In this document: positions 41,701-50,446 of the stretch, piece after piece
Position numbering within the stretch: position 1 is the first letter of the stretch
Layout: every line of letters begins with the position of its first letter
NCBI RefSeq assembly: GCF_014649715.1
Contig: NZ_BMTO01000017.1
Span: 117,334 to 181,333 of the forward strand
Direction: 5' to 3'
From: Streptomyces lateritius
GTDB taxonomy: Bacteria > Actinomycetota > Actinomycetes > Streptomycetales > Streptomycetaceae
DNA: 64,000 nt
Made by a program: the position numbers and the translations under genes
The notes under the pieces: generated by a model
The model's input: the letters and a program-made list of their open reading frames with translations, nothing else
What the model was told of the DNA's origin: nothing
The model's database searches: none

Positions 41701-44069
41701 TCGTCGCCGAGCGACAGCCTCCGGGCTACGACTCCCGGTGCCATGTCCCGGCCGTTGGTCGGCCTCAGTCTGCCGCCGACCAAGGAGAGAGGCAGGCCGT
41801 CGCCCACCCCGACCGCCTTCAGGAATTCCACGTAGGCCGTGAGGTCGTTGACGGGAACGGGCCAGACGTCCGGGTTGCTGAGCCAGCGTTGACGCAGGGT
41901 CGCCAGTGACGGAATCGAATCGCCGCCCGCCTCCAAGAACTTCGCCAGTCGTCGCCCGCCCTCGGTGCGCCAAGCGGGGGAGAAGAGGCAACTGGTCGCC
42001 TTGATCCAGCCGCCTTCACCAGCGGGCAAACGGAGGCCTGTCCGGGGCAGCCGTCCGCGCTCGGCCTCGGTGAGGGAGGGGAAGATCCGGAAGGCGAAAA
42101 CCAGGGCGTCTCGGCACAGGGCGTCCGAGGGGCTCTTGGCGAGGAGATCCCTCAGAGCTTCGAAGACCCGGTCGGTCCGGTACGGGCGTACCAGCCGATG
42201 GGCTTCCAGGAAGGTGCGTCCGGGGCGTCCCCAGGCGATGGCGGGGTGCGTGAAGGCCATGCGGCGGCGTAGGGCTTTCAGCGCCTTCGGCACCTTGGTG
42301 GCGCCGTTACCGCCTTCGTCCTCAGGAAGGAAGAAGACGGACTGCTCGTTCTTGCCGGCCGTTTCCGTGCCACCGAGCGCAGGCCAGAGCCGGCCGTCCT
42401 GATCGAGGATGATCCGCCGGCCGTGAAGGTGTTCGGGATGGTCGGCGAACGCTTGTGCAAGGTCGTCGTAGAAGTCTGCCCACAGGGGGACCGGTTGTTC
42501 TCCTCCAGCGGGCTGCAACCGTTCGGCGAGGCGTTCCACCCACGCTGCGCTCGTCTGCGGCATCGGGTGCATGAGCGTTCCGAGAAGGTCCCGGTGGAGT
42601 TTGATGAGACGGCCCCGTCGGAGTGGCCCGACGGAAGAATCGAGGAGGCGCCCGCCGGCCTGGCTCAGCGCCTCGGCGGTGAGGACCGTCCAGGGACGCC
42701 TTCCGTCAGGCCACGCATAGGAACTCCGAAGCGTGCCCCACGAGTCTGCCCCGACGAGGGGAACGATCGGCTCGTCTGCCAGCTTTCCGGCAAGGGCCTT
42801 GTCGATCCGGGCCGGGTCGTCCCAGCACACGAGGTCCAGGACGAGGTCCCGGACCGCGGAATACGGTCCCTGGGAACGTAGTGCCGACATCAGCTGGAGG
42901 CATAGTTGCGCCATTTGGTCCAGCAGGAACGCGTTCAGGGCCACGGTCTCGCTGATATGAAGTCGGGCCAACTTGGTGAAGAACGGGGCGTGAGCATGGC
43001 CGCGGAAGGGGGCACGGGCCGCATCCGACATCGGGAGGAAGGTGTACAACAGACCCTGTTCCAGGTCTTTGTCCAGCCGGAGCGCGACTCCGACCCAGGC
43101 TTCGCCGTCCCACTTCAGCCACTTGGCGTCGATCTCGCGTGCCTCGACGCTCCCTTCGATCACCCGTCGCAGCTCCTCAGGGGCAAGCGTGCGGCGGGCC
43201 AGCAGATAGCGTCCGCCTTCAGCGAGGTCAACCTCCTCGACCCACCGTGACTCCTCTCGGGCAACCAGCTTGGACGGGGCTACGGAGCGGGCCAGCACAC
43301 GGCGACCGTCCCGATCCCCATCGCCCTGGACGTCCAGGATCAGCTCACCGACCCGGTCCAGGAAGAGCAGGAGCGGCGCTTCACCGCTGATTGCTTCCGT
43401 GGCCTGCGTGATCGCGGCTTCCGCCGCGTGCTTGTTGCGCAGTGGCAGGCGTACGACGGTGGAGAATCCCTCTGCGGCCAGGGACGTGAGTGTGGCATCG
43501 GTGACATCGGCCGGAACCGGAAGAGCCAGCGGCGAGATGTCGTCGATTACCCGGTCGGCCAGCTCTGGGTCGTCCACCAGCTCGCGCACGTCCTCAGGAC
43601 GCGCGAACCGGAAGCAGAAGCCGTCGAACTCCACGGATGACGGGGAGGCCTTGGAGTAGACCTCGGGCCAGTCCGTCAGCTGGAGCACACTGCGGAACCC
43701 GAGCCCCTTGTTGCCGATGCCTTCTCCGGCGCCCTTGTCCGACAGGGCGAGTTCTGTGATCGCGCGGAAGTTGCTGTCGGTGAACCCTGCGCCCTCGTTG
43801 GCGACATACAGGACACCGTTCTCGCCCGCTTGCAGGCATACCAGGACTGCGATCCTTCCAGCGCTGCACTCGGCCAGCGCATCGTGCCCGTTCTGGATGA
43901 GCTCCAATACGGCGCGGCCCTCGTACTCCTGGGCCGTGTCCTCGCTGACCGACTTCAGGCTCTCGGCGAATCGCCAGTCGTCGCCTGCCTGGTCGTAGAT
44001 CTCGATGCGCCGCCGGGTCAGCGTCGTGATGATCTCCTGGAAGGCCGTGCTGGCCTCCCCGTCTCTCAT
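38763..44069 (-). CDS. sacsin-like GHKL ATPase with C-terminal DUF3883 nuclease-like domain
   Basis: A 1768-residue cytosolic protein. The N-terminal GHKL ATPase fold (Hsp90/sacsin type) shows the N-box ELIQNGHDA (Asn60, Asp63), G1 box NEGAGF (91-96) and GNKGLGF (120-126). A long unassigned middle follows. The last 130 residues match DUF3883, a PD-(D/E)xK-like domain: GYDFEV, then LYEVKATSES with Glu1682 and Lys1684. The combination is typical of phage-defence islands, where the ATPase is thought to sense or remodel and the C-terminal domain to cut nucleic acid. It is separated from the upstream ATPase gene by 770 bases and followed by a terminator, so it is a transcription unit of its own. 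ATG 44069 has GGGGGA upstream at long spacing. Confidence 0.85.
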   Translation of the reverse strand: MRDGEASTAFQEIITTLTRRRIEIYDQAGDDWRFAESLKSVSEDTAQEYEGRAVLELIQNGHDALAECSAGRIAVLVCLQAGENGVLYVANEGAGFTDSNFRAITELALSDKGAGEGIGNKGLGFRSVLQLTDWPEVYSKASPSSVEFDGFCFRFARPEDVRELVDDPELADRVIDDISPLALPVPADVTDATLTSLAAEGFSTVVRLPLRNKHAAEAAITQATEAISGEAPLLLFLDRVGELILDVQGDGDRDGRRVLARSVAPSKLVAREESRWVEEVDLAEGGRYLLARRTLAPEELRRVIEGSVEAREIDAKWLKWDGEAWVGVALRLDKDLEQGLLYTFLPMSDAARAPFRGHAHAPFFTKLARLHISETVALNAFLLDQMAQLCLQLMSALRSQGPYSAVRDLVLDLVCWDDPARIDKALAGKLADEPIVPLVGADSWGTLRSSYAWPDGRRPWTVLTAEALSQAGGRLLDSSVGPLRRGRLIKLHRDLLGTLMHPMPQTSAAWVERLAERLQPAGGEQPVPLWADFYDDLAQAFADHPEHLHGRRIILDQDGRLWPALGGTETAGKNEQSVFFLPEDEGGNGATKVPKALKALRRRMAFTHPAIAWGRPGRTFLEAHRLVRPYRTDRVFEALRDLLAKSPSDALCRDALVFAFRIFPSLTEAERGRLPRTGLRLPAGEGGWIKATSCLFSPAWRTEGGRRLAKFLEAGGDSIPSLATLRQRWLSNPDVWPVPVNDLTAYVEFLKAVGVGDGLPLSLVGGRLRPTNGRDMAPGVVARRLSLGDELGRAWSKDVHRTWSDFAHPWTPYEFRRQLAHVPGAVEVTELGTAARREFAELLLIGLRTWADTAFTVPLHRPHHDRNRDPHTWPSPLASFLRSMPWLPVEARDADGPTFVPPNRAWFSTEGELPAFVPSLPLSIRRALADKPVLERLRRCGLRFWDESEHAGAAVRDLGAIVATGGVPDHLNVSFKKHYGRAWSHVADSERWPWPAGKPAQLAVVQKHALTSLTPSSRENPVYVCDEADPLKESLVELAGHPVLIAGSDDGARIAKRLESSGTPVVRLSDTRVQVNDRAKEPISPSDDHPLLTEAREWLVLVVALVVELKSGAFVRRSERTVHFLLDQLRAIRIIRAEEIEILIAGERVEPPPTTRSLPLPDPDHPTVVVWDVDRDGDGGWEELQASTSAVTQLLHQPSLQDALELVLVKLQRHSGGAMPDYIDDHTLALALDTNESRISEIRRSLTNDLPHMVRQLRPVLVCLAGTDRADTVSEALDEATNEEELIAVLGRFPCALPLPATELLAVARTSTTPAELREALALDYKAFNEALAALGAPYKPVCDPDLHERTFSEFVRVHADAVLDRLRERYAPQAAGGADVAAYAAARHLEDLAPDPDWLPRFASPPEEQMRERVAHWLRSHGADDDLERAGNLEPVDELRRLNTAALDRLVSVLTKLVPAWCRSHHAPVPAGWNSTPLMAARTALQGSGLADLFLLSNERLLSEVARGVGWPVGMPHSADLAALGLTARDVAQPSTPSSGFIGSGRSVQPTIKIGEEEIVVGRDHFTAIADLAARTVDETFLAQSGKVRLGTMAAVPQPRRTPESRTPRIVVAHRAQLGEEQKAAIGLVGEVSARAWLERRYAEVHWVSGYAAVLNEDAAASDGHGYDFEVAYRGTTRLYEVKATSESHTERMEFELGISEERAAREHARGTRYRILLITSALDPDRRQVFELPNPFALAGRDRFLVVGRGLRYQFSPTRGTSRPVP

Positions 44070-44484
44070 GGTTGAGATGGCTTATCCCCCCTCTGTGTCA
44101 CGCACACAACCGGTGCGTGACAGGAACCATGGCGTTCTCCCGAATCCTCTTGCAGCAAGGCTCACTCTTTCCGGCCAACTTGGCGGTGACTCATAGGTTG
44201 GTCGAAGGCAGCCGTGTGGCGGCTCCTGATCAGAAACCATCCGGTGAGAGGCGGCGCGAGAAGGCTCAAAGAGACGCTTCAAGCGACCTGGCTGTCAGTG
44301 GCGGATGCTAATGCGGTAGGCGCTCTGCGACCTACTGGACGAGGACTGCGCTCGGGTCTCGAACCCTGAGTACGTCCTCTCCCTCTCTGGCTCACCTCCG
44401 GGCCCGTGGGCCGGAGAGCGCTCTTGGACGGCATGGTCGAAGAGTTGCTCCTCAGCCACCGCTGGCTTCGACCACCCGGACAAC
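44070..44484. other. intergenic region upstream of the sacsin-like gene
   Basis: 415 bases with no gene I can defend. Several frames are open but short and lack ribosome sites. It should hold the promoter of the sacsin-like gene. Composition is visibly lower in GC than the core chromosome. Confidence 0.5.
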
Positions 44485-44805
44485 GTGTCCTTCGGCGTAG
44501 GACGAGTCTCCACCGCCTACGTCGGCTGTTCCGGCGTCGCCTACGCCTCCCATTCCCGCGAGCACAGCCTCGCCAGCGACGAGCTGGTCACCTGCGAACT
44601 GACCGTCCAGGCTCTGTGGTGCTTCAGCCGCCAGACCCACCAGATGATTGAGGACGGACAGGACCCGTCCATGCCTGAGCAGTACGGTTGGCGCTTCCTG
44701 TGCGCCGCCTACTCCTGGCTCACCACCGCCCGAGCCGAGGCGGCGTTATCTTTCGCCGCGCGCATTGGAAGGAAGCCTGGCTGTATCCACCAGTCGGAGG
44801 GCTGA
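44485..44805 (+). CDS. orphan hypothetical protein or gene remnant, 106 aa
   Basis: The only plausible plus-strand frame inside the 770-base gap. It reads like protein, not shadow: VSFGVGRVSTAYVGCSGVAY, CELTVQALWCFSRQTHQMIE, WRFLCAAYSWLTTARAEAAL. The frame continues upstream without a stop for at least 28 codons but without an obvious start, and no Shine-Dalgarno precedes GTG 44485. It contains a TTA codon (within AALSF), rare in streptomycetes. It ends 34 bases before the large ATPase gene on the opposite strand. I do not recognise the family. A truncated relic of an older island gene is the simplest reading. Confidence 0.4.
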   Translation: MSFGVGRVSTAYVGCSGVAYASHSREHSLASDELVTCELTVQALWCFSRQTHQMIEDGQDPSMPEQYGWRFLCAAYSWLTTARAEAALSFAARIGRKPGCIHQSEG

Positions 44806-44839
44806 GCCGTATCCATTGAGCGGTGTGCGCCAACGCGCA

Positions 44840-47800
44840 TCACCTACCGCCTCCCGCAGTCTTGGTCCCACCTCCGTGCATCGTCACCCGGGGGCGGCAC
44901 CGGATGCGCAAGGCACCGCTGGTGAATGCAGGGTCGGTCGCCTTGCTCGACCACACGTACGCCTCGCCAGGTTGGAGCTGAGCCATCTGCTCTGAGCGCA
45001 GCCCAGCGAAGGCGGTGTTGGCCTTCTGGAGGTGCTTCAACCAGGCCGGCGAGGTGAATTTGTGCAGAATGACATGGTCGGAGAGTTCGATCAGGGAGAT
45101 CGGCACGGAAGGAGGATCCTGGCTGGCGACCAGGATGCTCATTCCCTTGTGTCGCATCTCGCGGACCGTCTCGACTAGACCGGCGACGAGGTCGGGGCTG
45201 TCGATGTATTTGTGGGCCTCGTCGAATACGACCAACTTGTTGAAGTGCTCCTCTTCGCCTTGGGCCTCGGCGAAGAGTTGCATGAGGACGACGAAGAGGC
45301 CGAGGGCCTCGTCCTTCTCGATGTACTCGTCGCGAAGGTCCACGATGATCAGGCGGCCGGGGCGGATCAGCTTGGTGAGGTGGGCGCTGTCGTCGATGTA
45401 ATCCTCGGCGAGGTTCAGTCGCTCCTGGGCGAGCTGCTTGACGTGGTCCGGCATACCGGAGTTGGCAACTCCTTGCCGAATAACGTCGAGACTCAGGTTG
45501 TTGCGGTTCGCCCGCATGATGCGGGTGAGCTGCCGGATGTACGTCGACTGGTTACCGACAGCGCCCATGAGGAAGCGCCAGTGGGATACCTGGAGTTCGC
45601 TAGAGGAGAAGGCCAGTGGCTGAACCTCGATACCAGGGAACTCCTGCCGCCGGACGGCCACTTGATCGGCGGGGGCGAGCAGCAGGACGTCCGTCAGGGC
45701 CTGGGGTTCGGCCCCGTAGCGCTCCTTGAGTACGTCGAGCTGTGCGCTGTCGTCGTTCGGCCGAGCCATGGAGGTGAATTCCGGGGCGTAATCCATGGTC
45801 CGGCTGTAATGGAACACCACGGTCGCCAGGGGGTGGGGGAGTGCATTGATAGGCGGGGTGGGCAATGTGGCCATCTCGATGATGCTGCCCAGGGTGTAGC
45901 TCTTGCCGCCTCCCTGCACGCCGAAGAGGCTGATGGTGTGGGTCTCATAAAGGTCGACAGCGACTTTCCGGCCAGCCACTTCGCCGAGCACGCCGTGCTG
46001 CGAGGACGGACGAGTGACGCCGAGGAAGATTTTGGGGAGTGTTCCTTGCAAAGTCTTGGCCGGAGTAACGGGGGTGGGCTGGGCGTCGATGGTCGGAGCA
46101 TTGTGGAAGCCGCGCTGGTCGAGGACGGCGTCCAGGGGGGCCTGGTCACGGAGGGCGGGTACGGGAGCAGCTGCTTCGATACCAGGTGTGGACTCTTCCG
46201 AATCCGGGTTGTTGGTATGACCCCGCCGTTCAGCGGGGGTGGGTGCGGAAGCATCGTCTGCCTCGGGTGACGCGCCAACCTCGTCGACGACGGGCACCGC
46301 CTCCCCTTCGCTTGCCGGACCGTCCTTCGACTCCGGAATGCTTGCCATGTCAGGTGCACGGAATGCCGCGTCGGGGAGGCGCGGAACCGAGAGCTGTAGC
46401 AGCGCCAATGTGGGAGCGGTGGCCGCAGCATCCGCCTCCGGAGCGTCCCCGTTCGGCTCCTCGACCAGCGCGTCCGCAGGGACATTCGACCGCACGGTGG
46501 GGATCGCGTTGATCAGTTCCGTGATCAGGTCGTTGCCGATCCGGTGGTACCCCACCCCGTCCTCGTGTTCGCGATCGGTGCCGCTTCGTGCGAGATCGAA
46601 GATCAGCCCACTGCGGGTGAACTCGAGGCGATAGCCGTCATCGAGACTGTCGAGGAGGGAGTGTGCGGCAGTCCGGGGCATGTGGCCCACGGTGCCGTGG
46701 CGTACCGCCCGCTCCAGATAGAAGCGGAGCATTGAGGCTAGGACAAGGTTCTTAACCGGGCGGTCCACCCGGTCTGGAGTGGAGCGAGCCGGGTCGAAGG
46801 ATTCGGCGAGGATGGTCTCGCTCTGTCGTAGTTGCTGGGCGACCTTCGTCTTCAGGCGCTGGTAGGCGCCAATGTCGTCGAGCGCCGTATAGCACTTGAC
46901 CTCGACGAGTCGGCAGGTGATCGTCCGCCGTTGTGCGTCGAGGTGGAACAGGGCGAGGTCGCTGCGCTGGAAGGAGAGGGCTTCGCCGAGTTCGCGGGAC
47001 TGGCGGCGGGCTTCGGTGTAGAGCTCAGGATGGGCGTCGAGCGGGACGACGACCTGGTTATGAAGCGCGCCCTGGTAGTCCAGGTAGAGGCGGGCCAGGG
47101 AGAGGCCGAGGACCTCGGTGCGCTGGTTGGGGGCGGTTGAGGCCAGCTTGAAGGCGAGGTTCCCGGAGAGCAGCCGTAGTTGCTCGAAGAAGCTATTGAG
47201 GTGCCGCTGCTCTACGTCGAGGCCGTGCTGCTCGGCGGTGGGGCCGAGCAGGTTGCGGAGTTCGTCGACCGAGTTCGAACTGACCATGATCTGGTGACCG
47301 AGGCTGCTGTCGAGCGACGGTGCATAGTCGATGACGTATTCAGGCCGGTCATGTCGGCCGGCGTGATCGAAGTACTCCAGACCGAGGGTGCGGTCGATGG
47401 TCACGACCCAGTCGCCGATCCTGTGGGCCTGGTAGAGGAGGGCTCGGTCTTCGTTATCGAGGGAGAGGACGGTGCAGGGCACGTTGCGCGGCGCCTGTCC
47501 TGCGGTGGCGACGTTGGCGGCGGCGCCGGCGAGCAGGCCGGGCAGGCGGCTGAGCAGGGTGGCGAGGTCCTCGGCGTCCTGCGTTGGCAGAGCGGTCCCG
47601 TGACGTGGCACAGTCCGCCAGACGATCTGCTGGTCGGTGTCCTCGTAGGTGGCGGACGTCGCCTGGACGAGTCCGTGGACCGGAGCGTGCGCGATGTCAT
47701 GACGCCCGACGGAGCTGTGCTGTTCGCCGCCGAAGGCGTCGATGAGGATGGTCAGATGGGCGTCGAACTCGCTGGACAGTTCGTTGAACTCCTTCACGGA

Positions 47801-50446
47801 GCGCACGGAGTAGACGAGTTTCGCGTTCCGGGTGCCGCCCGTGGTGTGTAGGAAGGCCTCTGCTTCGGCAGAGGAGATCTGGGTCTGGGCGCTGAGCAGC
47901 TCGCCCAGGGCGGCCCCGGTCTCCGGGGCTTCCGGGTCGGTGACGCACAGCCGGATGTCGTACGTGAGATCGCGGGTGGTGGGACGTCGCTGGAGTTCGA
48001 GGAGTGCGTCGGCGACGATCTCGGCTCGGCCAGCATTGACGACGTTCATGACGAGGGTGCGGACGTACGGGTGGAGGCGGATGTACCGTTCCATGCGGTC
48101 GGCCAGTGCCGTCCCAGACAGCGCACCGGCTCCGCTGGCGACGCGGGAAGCTGCGGTCGGCAGGTGTAGTGCGGCGGCGAGCTGGCCCAGCAGGCCTCGG
48201 GGATCGGCGGTCTCACTGGGGAGGTAGGCCCCCCAATACGGGGTGAGGTTGTCCACAGCGGCCATGAGGCGTCCGTCCTGGCGGGGGACGGCGAAGGGGA
48301 ACCCCAGCGGCGAAAGCGCCTCGAGCAGGGAGTCGCGTGCGGCGATAACGTGCCGCTTGTCCGAGCCGTCGAGCCGCTCAGTCCACTCCAGGCCCATGGC
48401 TGACCAGCTGGCCAGCCAGAGCGCACGCAGCGGGTGAGTGGGGGAGACGAGTAGAACGGTGTCGCGACGGCCGAGGCCGTCGGTGAGTGTGGCGGCCACG
48501 CAGTCGATCTGTTGGAGCCGGGCCAGCGCCACGAGCGCGGCCCCCCGCGCATCGTCGCCGGCCCGTTCTGTTTGAAGCGACTGGGCTTCCACCAGTTCGG
48601 CGTACGCCTCGGCGTAGGTCACGAGTTCATCGCGTACGCGCTCGAAGTCGACAGCCTCGCTGACCAGGAGCTCGGCCTGCCCCTCCGCGTCGTCACGCCG
48701 ACCGCTCATGGCGGCGAAGTAGGCGCTGCGAGCGAGGAGGAAGGCGTCGTACGTCTCGGCCGCACGTCCGCTGAGCGCCTCAGCCAGGTCGCCGTCGTTG
48801 CTTCCGGACATCTCGGTCGTGCCGTTGGGGCGGAGTACGAGGCGGCGCAGCGAAGTGTCCTCGGGGCGCGCGAGCAGATCCTGCTGGACCTGTACGAGCA
48901 GTGGGGAGAGCCGGATTTCAGCGCTTCCCGCTGGACGGATTCTGGCGTTCAGGGCACGCTGCGGGCTGCGAGGTGACGACGGCTTCCACCTGATGTCGGT
49001 CAGCGTGACACGGGACGGGTCTTCCCCGCCGACGAGAGCGTCGAATTGCAGGGACCGGAGTGCCTGCGCGACTCCGTCGTAGCGGCCGGCGCTGCGCTCG
49101 GGTGGCTCCTCGGTCTCGGCGTCGGGGATGACGTAGAAGCGCTCGCTCTCACCACCGGGCAAGCCATGGGCGCCGGGGGCGACGTCGAGCGGGTCGCCCG
49201 AGCCGTCAAGCGGGGTGACGCGGATGTAGTGCCACCCCTCCTCCCAGTCGATCTTGTTCAGTTTGCGCAGTGGTGCCTTGTACTCGGGCTTGGCCCGCGT
49301 TCCCCTTGCGACGTGGGCGATCCGCCCGATCGGGCCGCCACCCTCCGAGACGATTTCCACTCGGAAGCGTTCGAGCCCGTCCACCTTGAGCGGAGAGGGC
49401 TGGACCGTGAAACGGGCCGTCAGCTCGCGAACGCCCTTTTCGCCGGCGAGGAGGTACGGCTGGCCCACCATTGCCTGGAGCGCCGGATAGGTGTGCTGTT
49501 CCTCGACGTTGTCGCCAGCGGCAGGCAGGTCGAGCTCGCGGACGTCGACGGAAATGGTGGCCCGTCGCCGCTCGTCGATGCGCCAGTTCCCGAAGGAGAG
49601 CCCCCAGTTCTCCCGGTCAACGACGATGCGGCGCGTCCATGCCACCGGGTCCTCAAGGCCGCAACGGGTGGCGAACCCGGCGAGCTTGATGGCGAAGTCC
49701 GCGTCGTTAAGACCGAGATCGAGAACCCGCTGGCGTTCCGAGCGATTCGACGAGGTCAGCTTGTCGACCAGCCCCCGGTTACGCTCCGCCCGGTCCTTGA
49801 CCAGAGTGGGGTCGGTGTAGAGCTCGAAGTCGGGGATGAGTCCGAAGTGGTAGACCGCTGCGCCGGCGACCTGCTCACGGAAGCCGTTGATCTGTAGCGT
49901 CAGCAGGTAGGTTGCGATCGCGCGATCGCTCAGCCGGCGGTCGGTGTTGCGGCGGAGAGCGGCGAGCAGCTCGTCCACTCCCAGACGCAGGCGGTTCGGT
50001 ACCTGCTGCAGTAGGTGGTCGGCAAGCTGGCCGTATGCGTCGCCGAGCGGAACTTCCTCGAAGGTCGCGATACCGAAGGAGTCCTCGGCGCTTACCCGGG
50101 TGCCTGGCGGAACGAAGACGAGGAGCGGCCCGGGCAGTACGCCTTCGCCTTCGGTGCGGTTACGGAGCTCGACCAGTTTGGTGCTGGTGACGGTCACATC
50201 GTGGAACGGGCGGTCAGGGTTCAGGTCCTCCGCGGTTCCGAGGAGGCACACGGTGGCAGCCGGACCGAGCGCCCCGCGCAGTCGGCGCACCAAGGGCGCC
50301 GCAAGATGGGCCTCGACCTCGGTGACGCGCATGCAGTGGCCGGCGCTTCGCTCCCCCACCAGTGTGGCGAGCCGCGGCACGAGGACGCTTTCCAGAGCGT
50401 CGCGGAGGTCCTTGGCTGTGATCTCCGTCAGTCCGGTGGCGCTCAT
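44840..50446 (-). CDS. giant HerA/FtsK-type ATPase with embedded nuclease-like motif (MADS ATPase-like)
   Basis: An 1868-residue protein. The first 1100 residues are of unknown fold. Near residue 1160 SDLALFHLD (Asp1163) and RLVEVKCY (Glu1182, Lys1184) form a convincing PD-(D/E)xK nuclease-like signature. An acidic, low-complexity linker follows (about 1310-1440). The C-terminal domain is a HerA-like P-loop ATPase: Walker A SLFGVQGGGKSYT near residue 1515, Walker B LVVFDEAHKY, and the sensor-like LVASQDP. Its ATG overlaps the previous stop by one base (TGATG), making it the last gene of the coupled operon. The frame upstream is open to 51532 but overlaps the 554-aa gene. By size, order and ATPase it resembles the ATP-binding protein that ends published MADS operons; DNA pumping coupled to cleavage is inferred. 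Confidence 0.82.
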   Translation of the reverse strand: MSATGLTEITAKDLRDALESVLVPRLATLVGERSAGHCMRVTEVEAHLAAPLVRRLRGALGPAATVCLLGTAEDLNPDRPFHDVTVTSTKLVELRNRTEGEGVLPGPLLVFVPPGTRVSAEDSFGIATFEEVPLGDAYGQLADHLLQQVPNRLRLGVDELLAALRRNTDRRLSDRAIATYLLTLQINGFREQVAGAAVYHFGLIPDFELYTDPTLVKDRAERNRGLVDKLTSSNRSERQRVLDLGLNDADFAIKLAGFATRCGLEDPVAWTRRIVVDRENWGLSFGNWRIDERRRATISVDVRELDLPAAGDNVEEQHTYPALQAMVGQPYLLAGEKGVRELTARFTVQPSPLKVDGLERFRVEIVSEGGGPIGRIAHVARGTRAKPEYKAPLRKLNKIDWEEGWHYIRVTPLDGSGDPLDVAPGAHGLPGGESERFYVIPDAETEEPPERSAGRYDGVAQALRSLQFDALVGGEDPSRVTLTDIRWKPSSPRSPQRALNARIRPAGSAEIRLSPLLVQVQQDLLARPEDTSLRRLVLRPNGTTEMSGSNDGDLAEALSGRAAETYDAFLLARSAYFAAMSGRRDDAEGQAELLVSEAVDFERVRDELVTYAEAYAELVEAQSLQTERAGDDARGAALVALARLQQIDCVAATLTDGLGRRDTVLLVSPTHPLRALWLASWSAMGLEWTERLDGSDKRHVIAARDSLLEALSPLGFPFAVPRQDGRLMAAVDNLTPYWGAYLPSETADPRGLLGQLAAALHLPTAASRVASGAGALSGTALADRMERYIRLHPYVRTLVMNVVNAGRAEIVADALLELQRRPTTRDLTYDIRLCVTDPEAPETGAALGELLSAQTQISSAEAEAFLHTTGGTRNAKLVYSVRSVKEFNELSSEFDAHLTILIDAFGGEQHSSVGRHDIAHAPVHGLVQATSATYEDTDQQIVWRTVPRHGTALPTQDAEDLATLLSRLPGLLAGAAANVATAGQAPRNVPCTVLSLDNEDRALLYQAHRIGDWVVTIDRTLGLEYFDHAGRHDRPEYVIDYAPSLDSSLGHQIMVSSNSVDELRNLLGPTAEQHGLDVEQRHLNSFFEQLRLLSGNLAFKLASTAPNQRTEVLGLSLARLYLDYQGALHNQVVVPLDAHPELYTEARRQSRELGEALSFQRSDLALFHLDAQRRTITCRLVEVKCYTALDDIGAYQRLKTKVAQQLRQSETILAESFDPARSTPDRVDRPVKNLVLASMLRFYLERAVRHGTVGHMPRTAAHSLLDSLDDGYRLEFTRSGLIFDLARSGTDREHEDGVGYHRIGNDLITELINAIPTVRSNVPADALVEEPNGDAPEADAAATAPTLALLQLSVPRLPDAAFRAPDMASIPESKDGPASEGEAVPVVDEVGASPEADDASAPTPAERRGHTNNPDSEESTPGIEAAAPVPALRDQAPLDAVLDQRGFHNAPTIDAQPTPVTPAKTLQGTLPKIFLGVTRPSSQHGVLGEVAGRKVAVDLYETHTISLFGVQGGGKSYTLGSIIEMATLPTPPINALPHPLATVVFHYSRTMDYAPEFTSMARPNDDSAQLDVLKERYGAEPQALTDVLLLAPADQVAVRRQEFPGIEVQPLAFSSSELQVSHWRFLMGAVGNQSTYIRQLTRIMRANRNNLSLDVIRQGVANSGMPDHVKQLAQERLNLAEDYIDDSAHLTKLIRPGRLIIVDLRDEYIEKDEALGLFVVLMQLFAEAQGEEEHFNKLVVFDEAHKYIDSPDLVAGLVETVREMRHKGMSILVASQDPPSVPISLIELSDHVILHKFTSPAWLKHLQKANTAFAGLRSEQMAQLQPGEAYVWSSKATDPAFTSGALRIRCRPRVTMHGGGTKTAGGGR

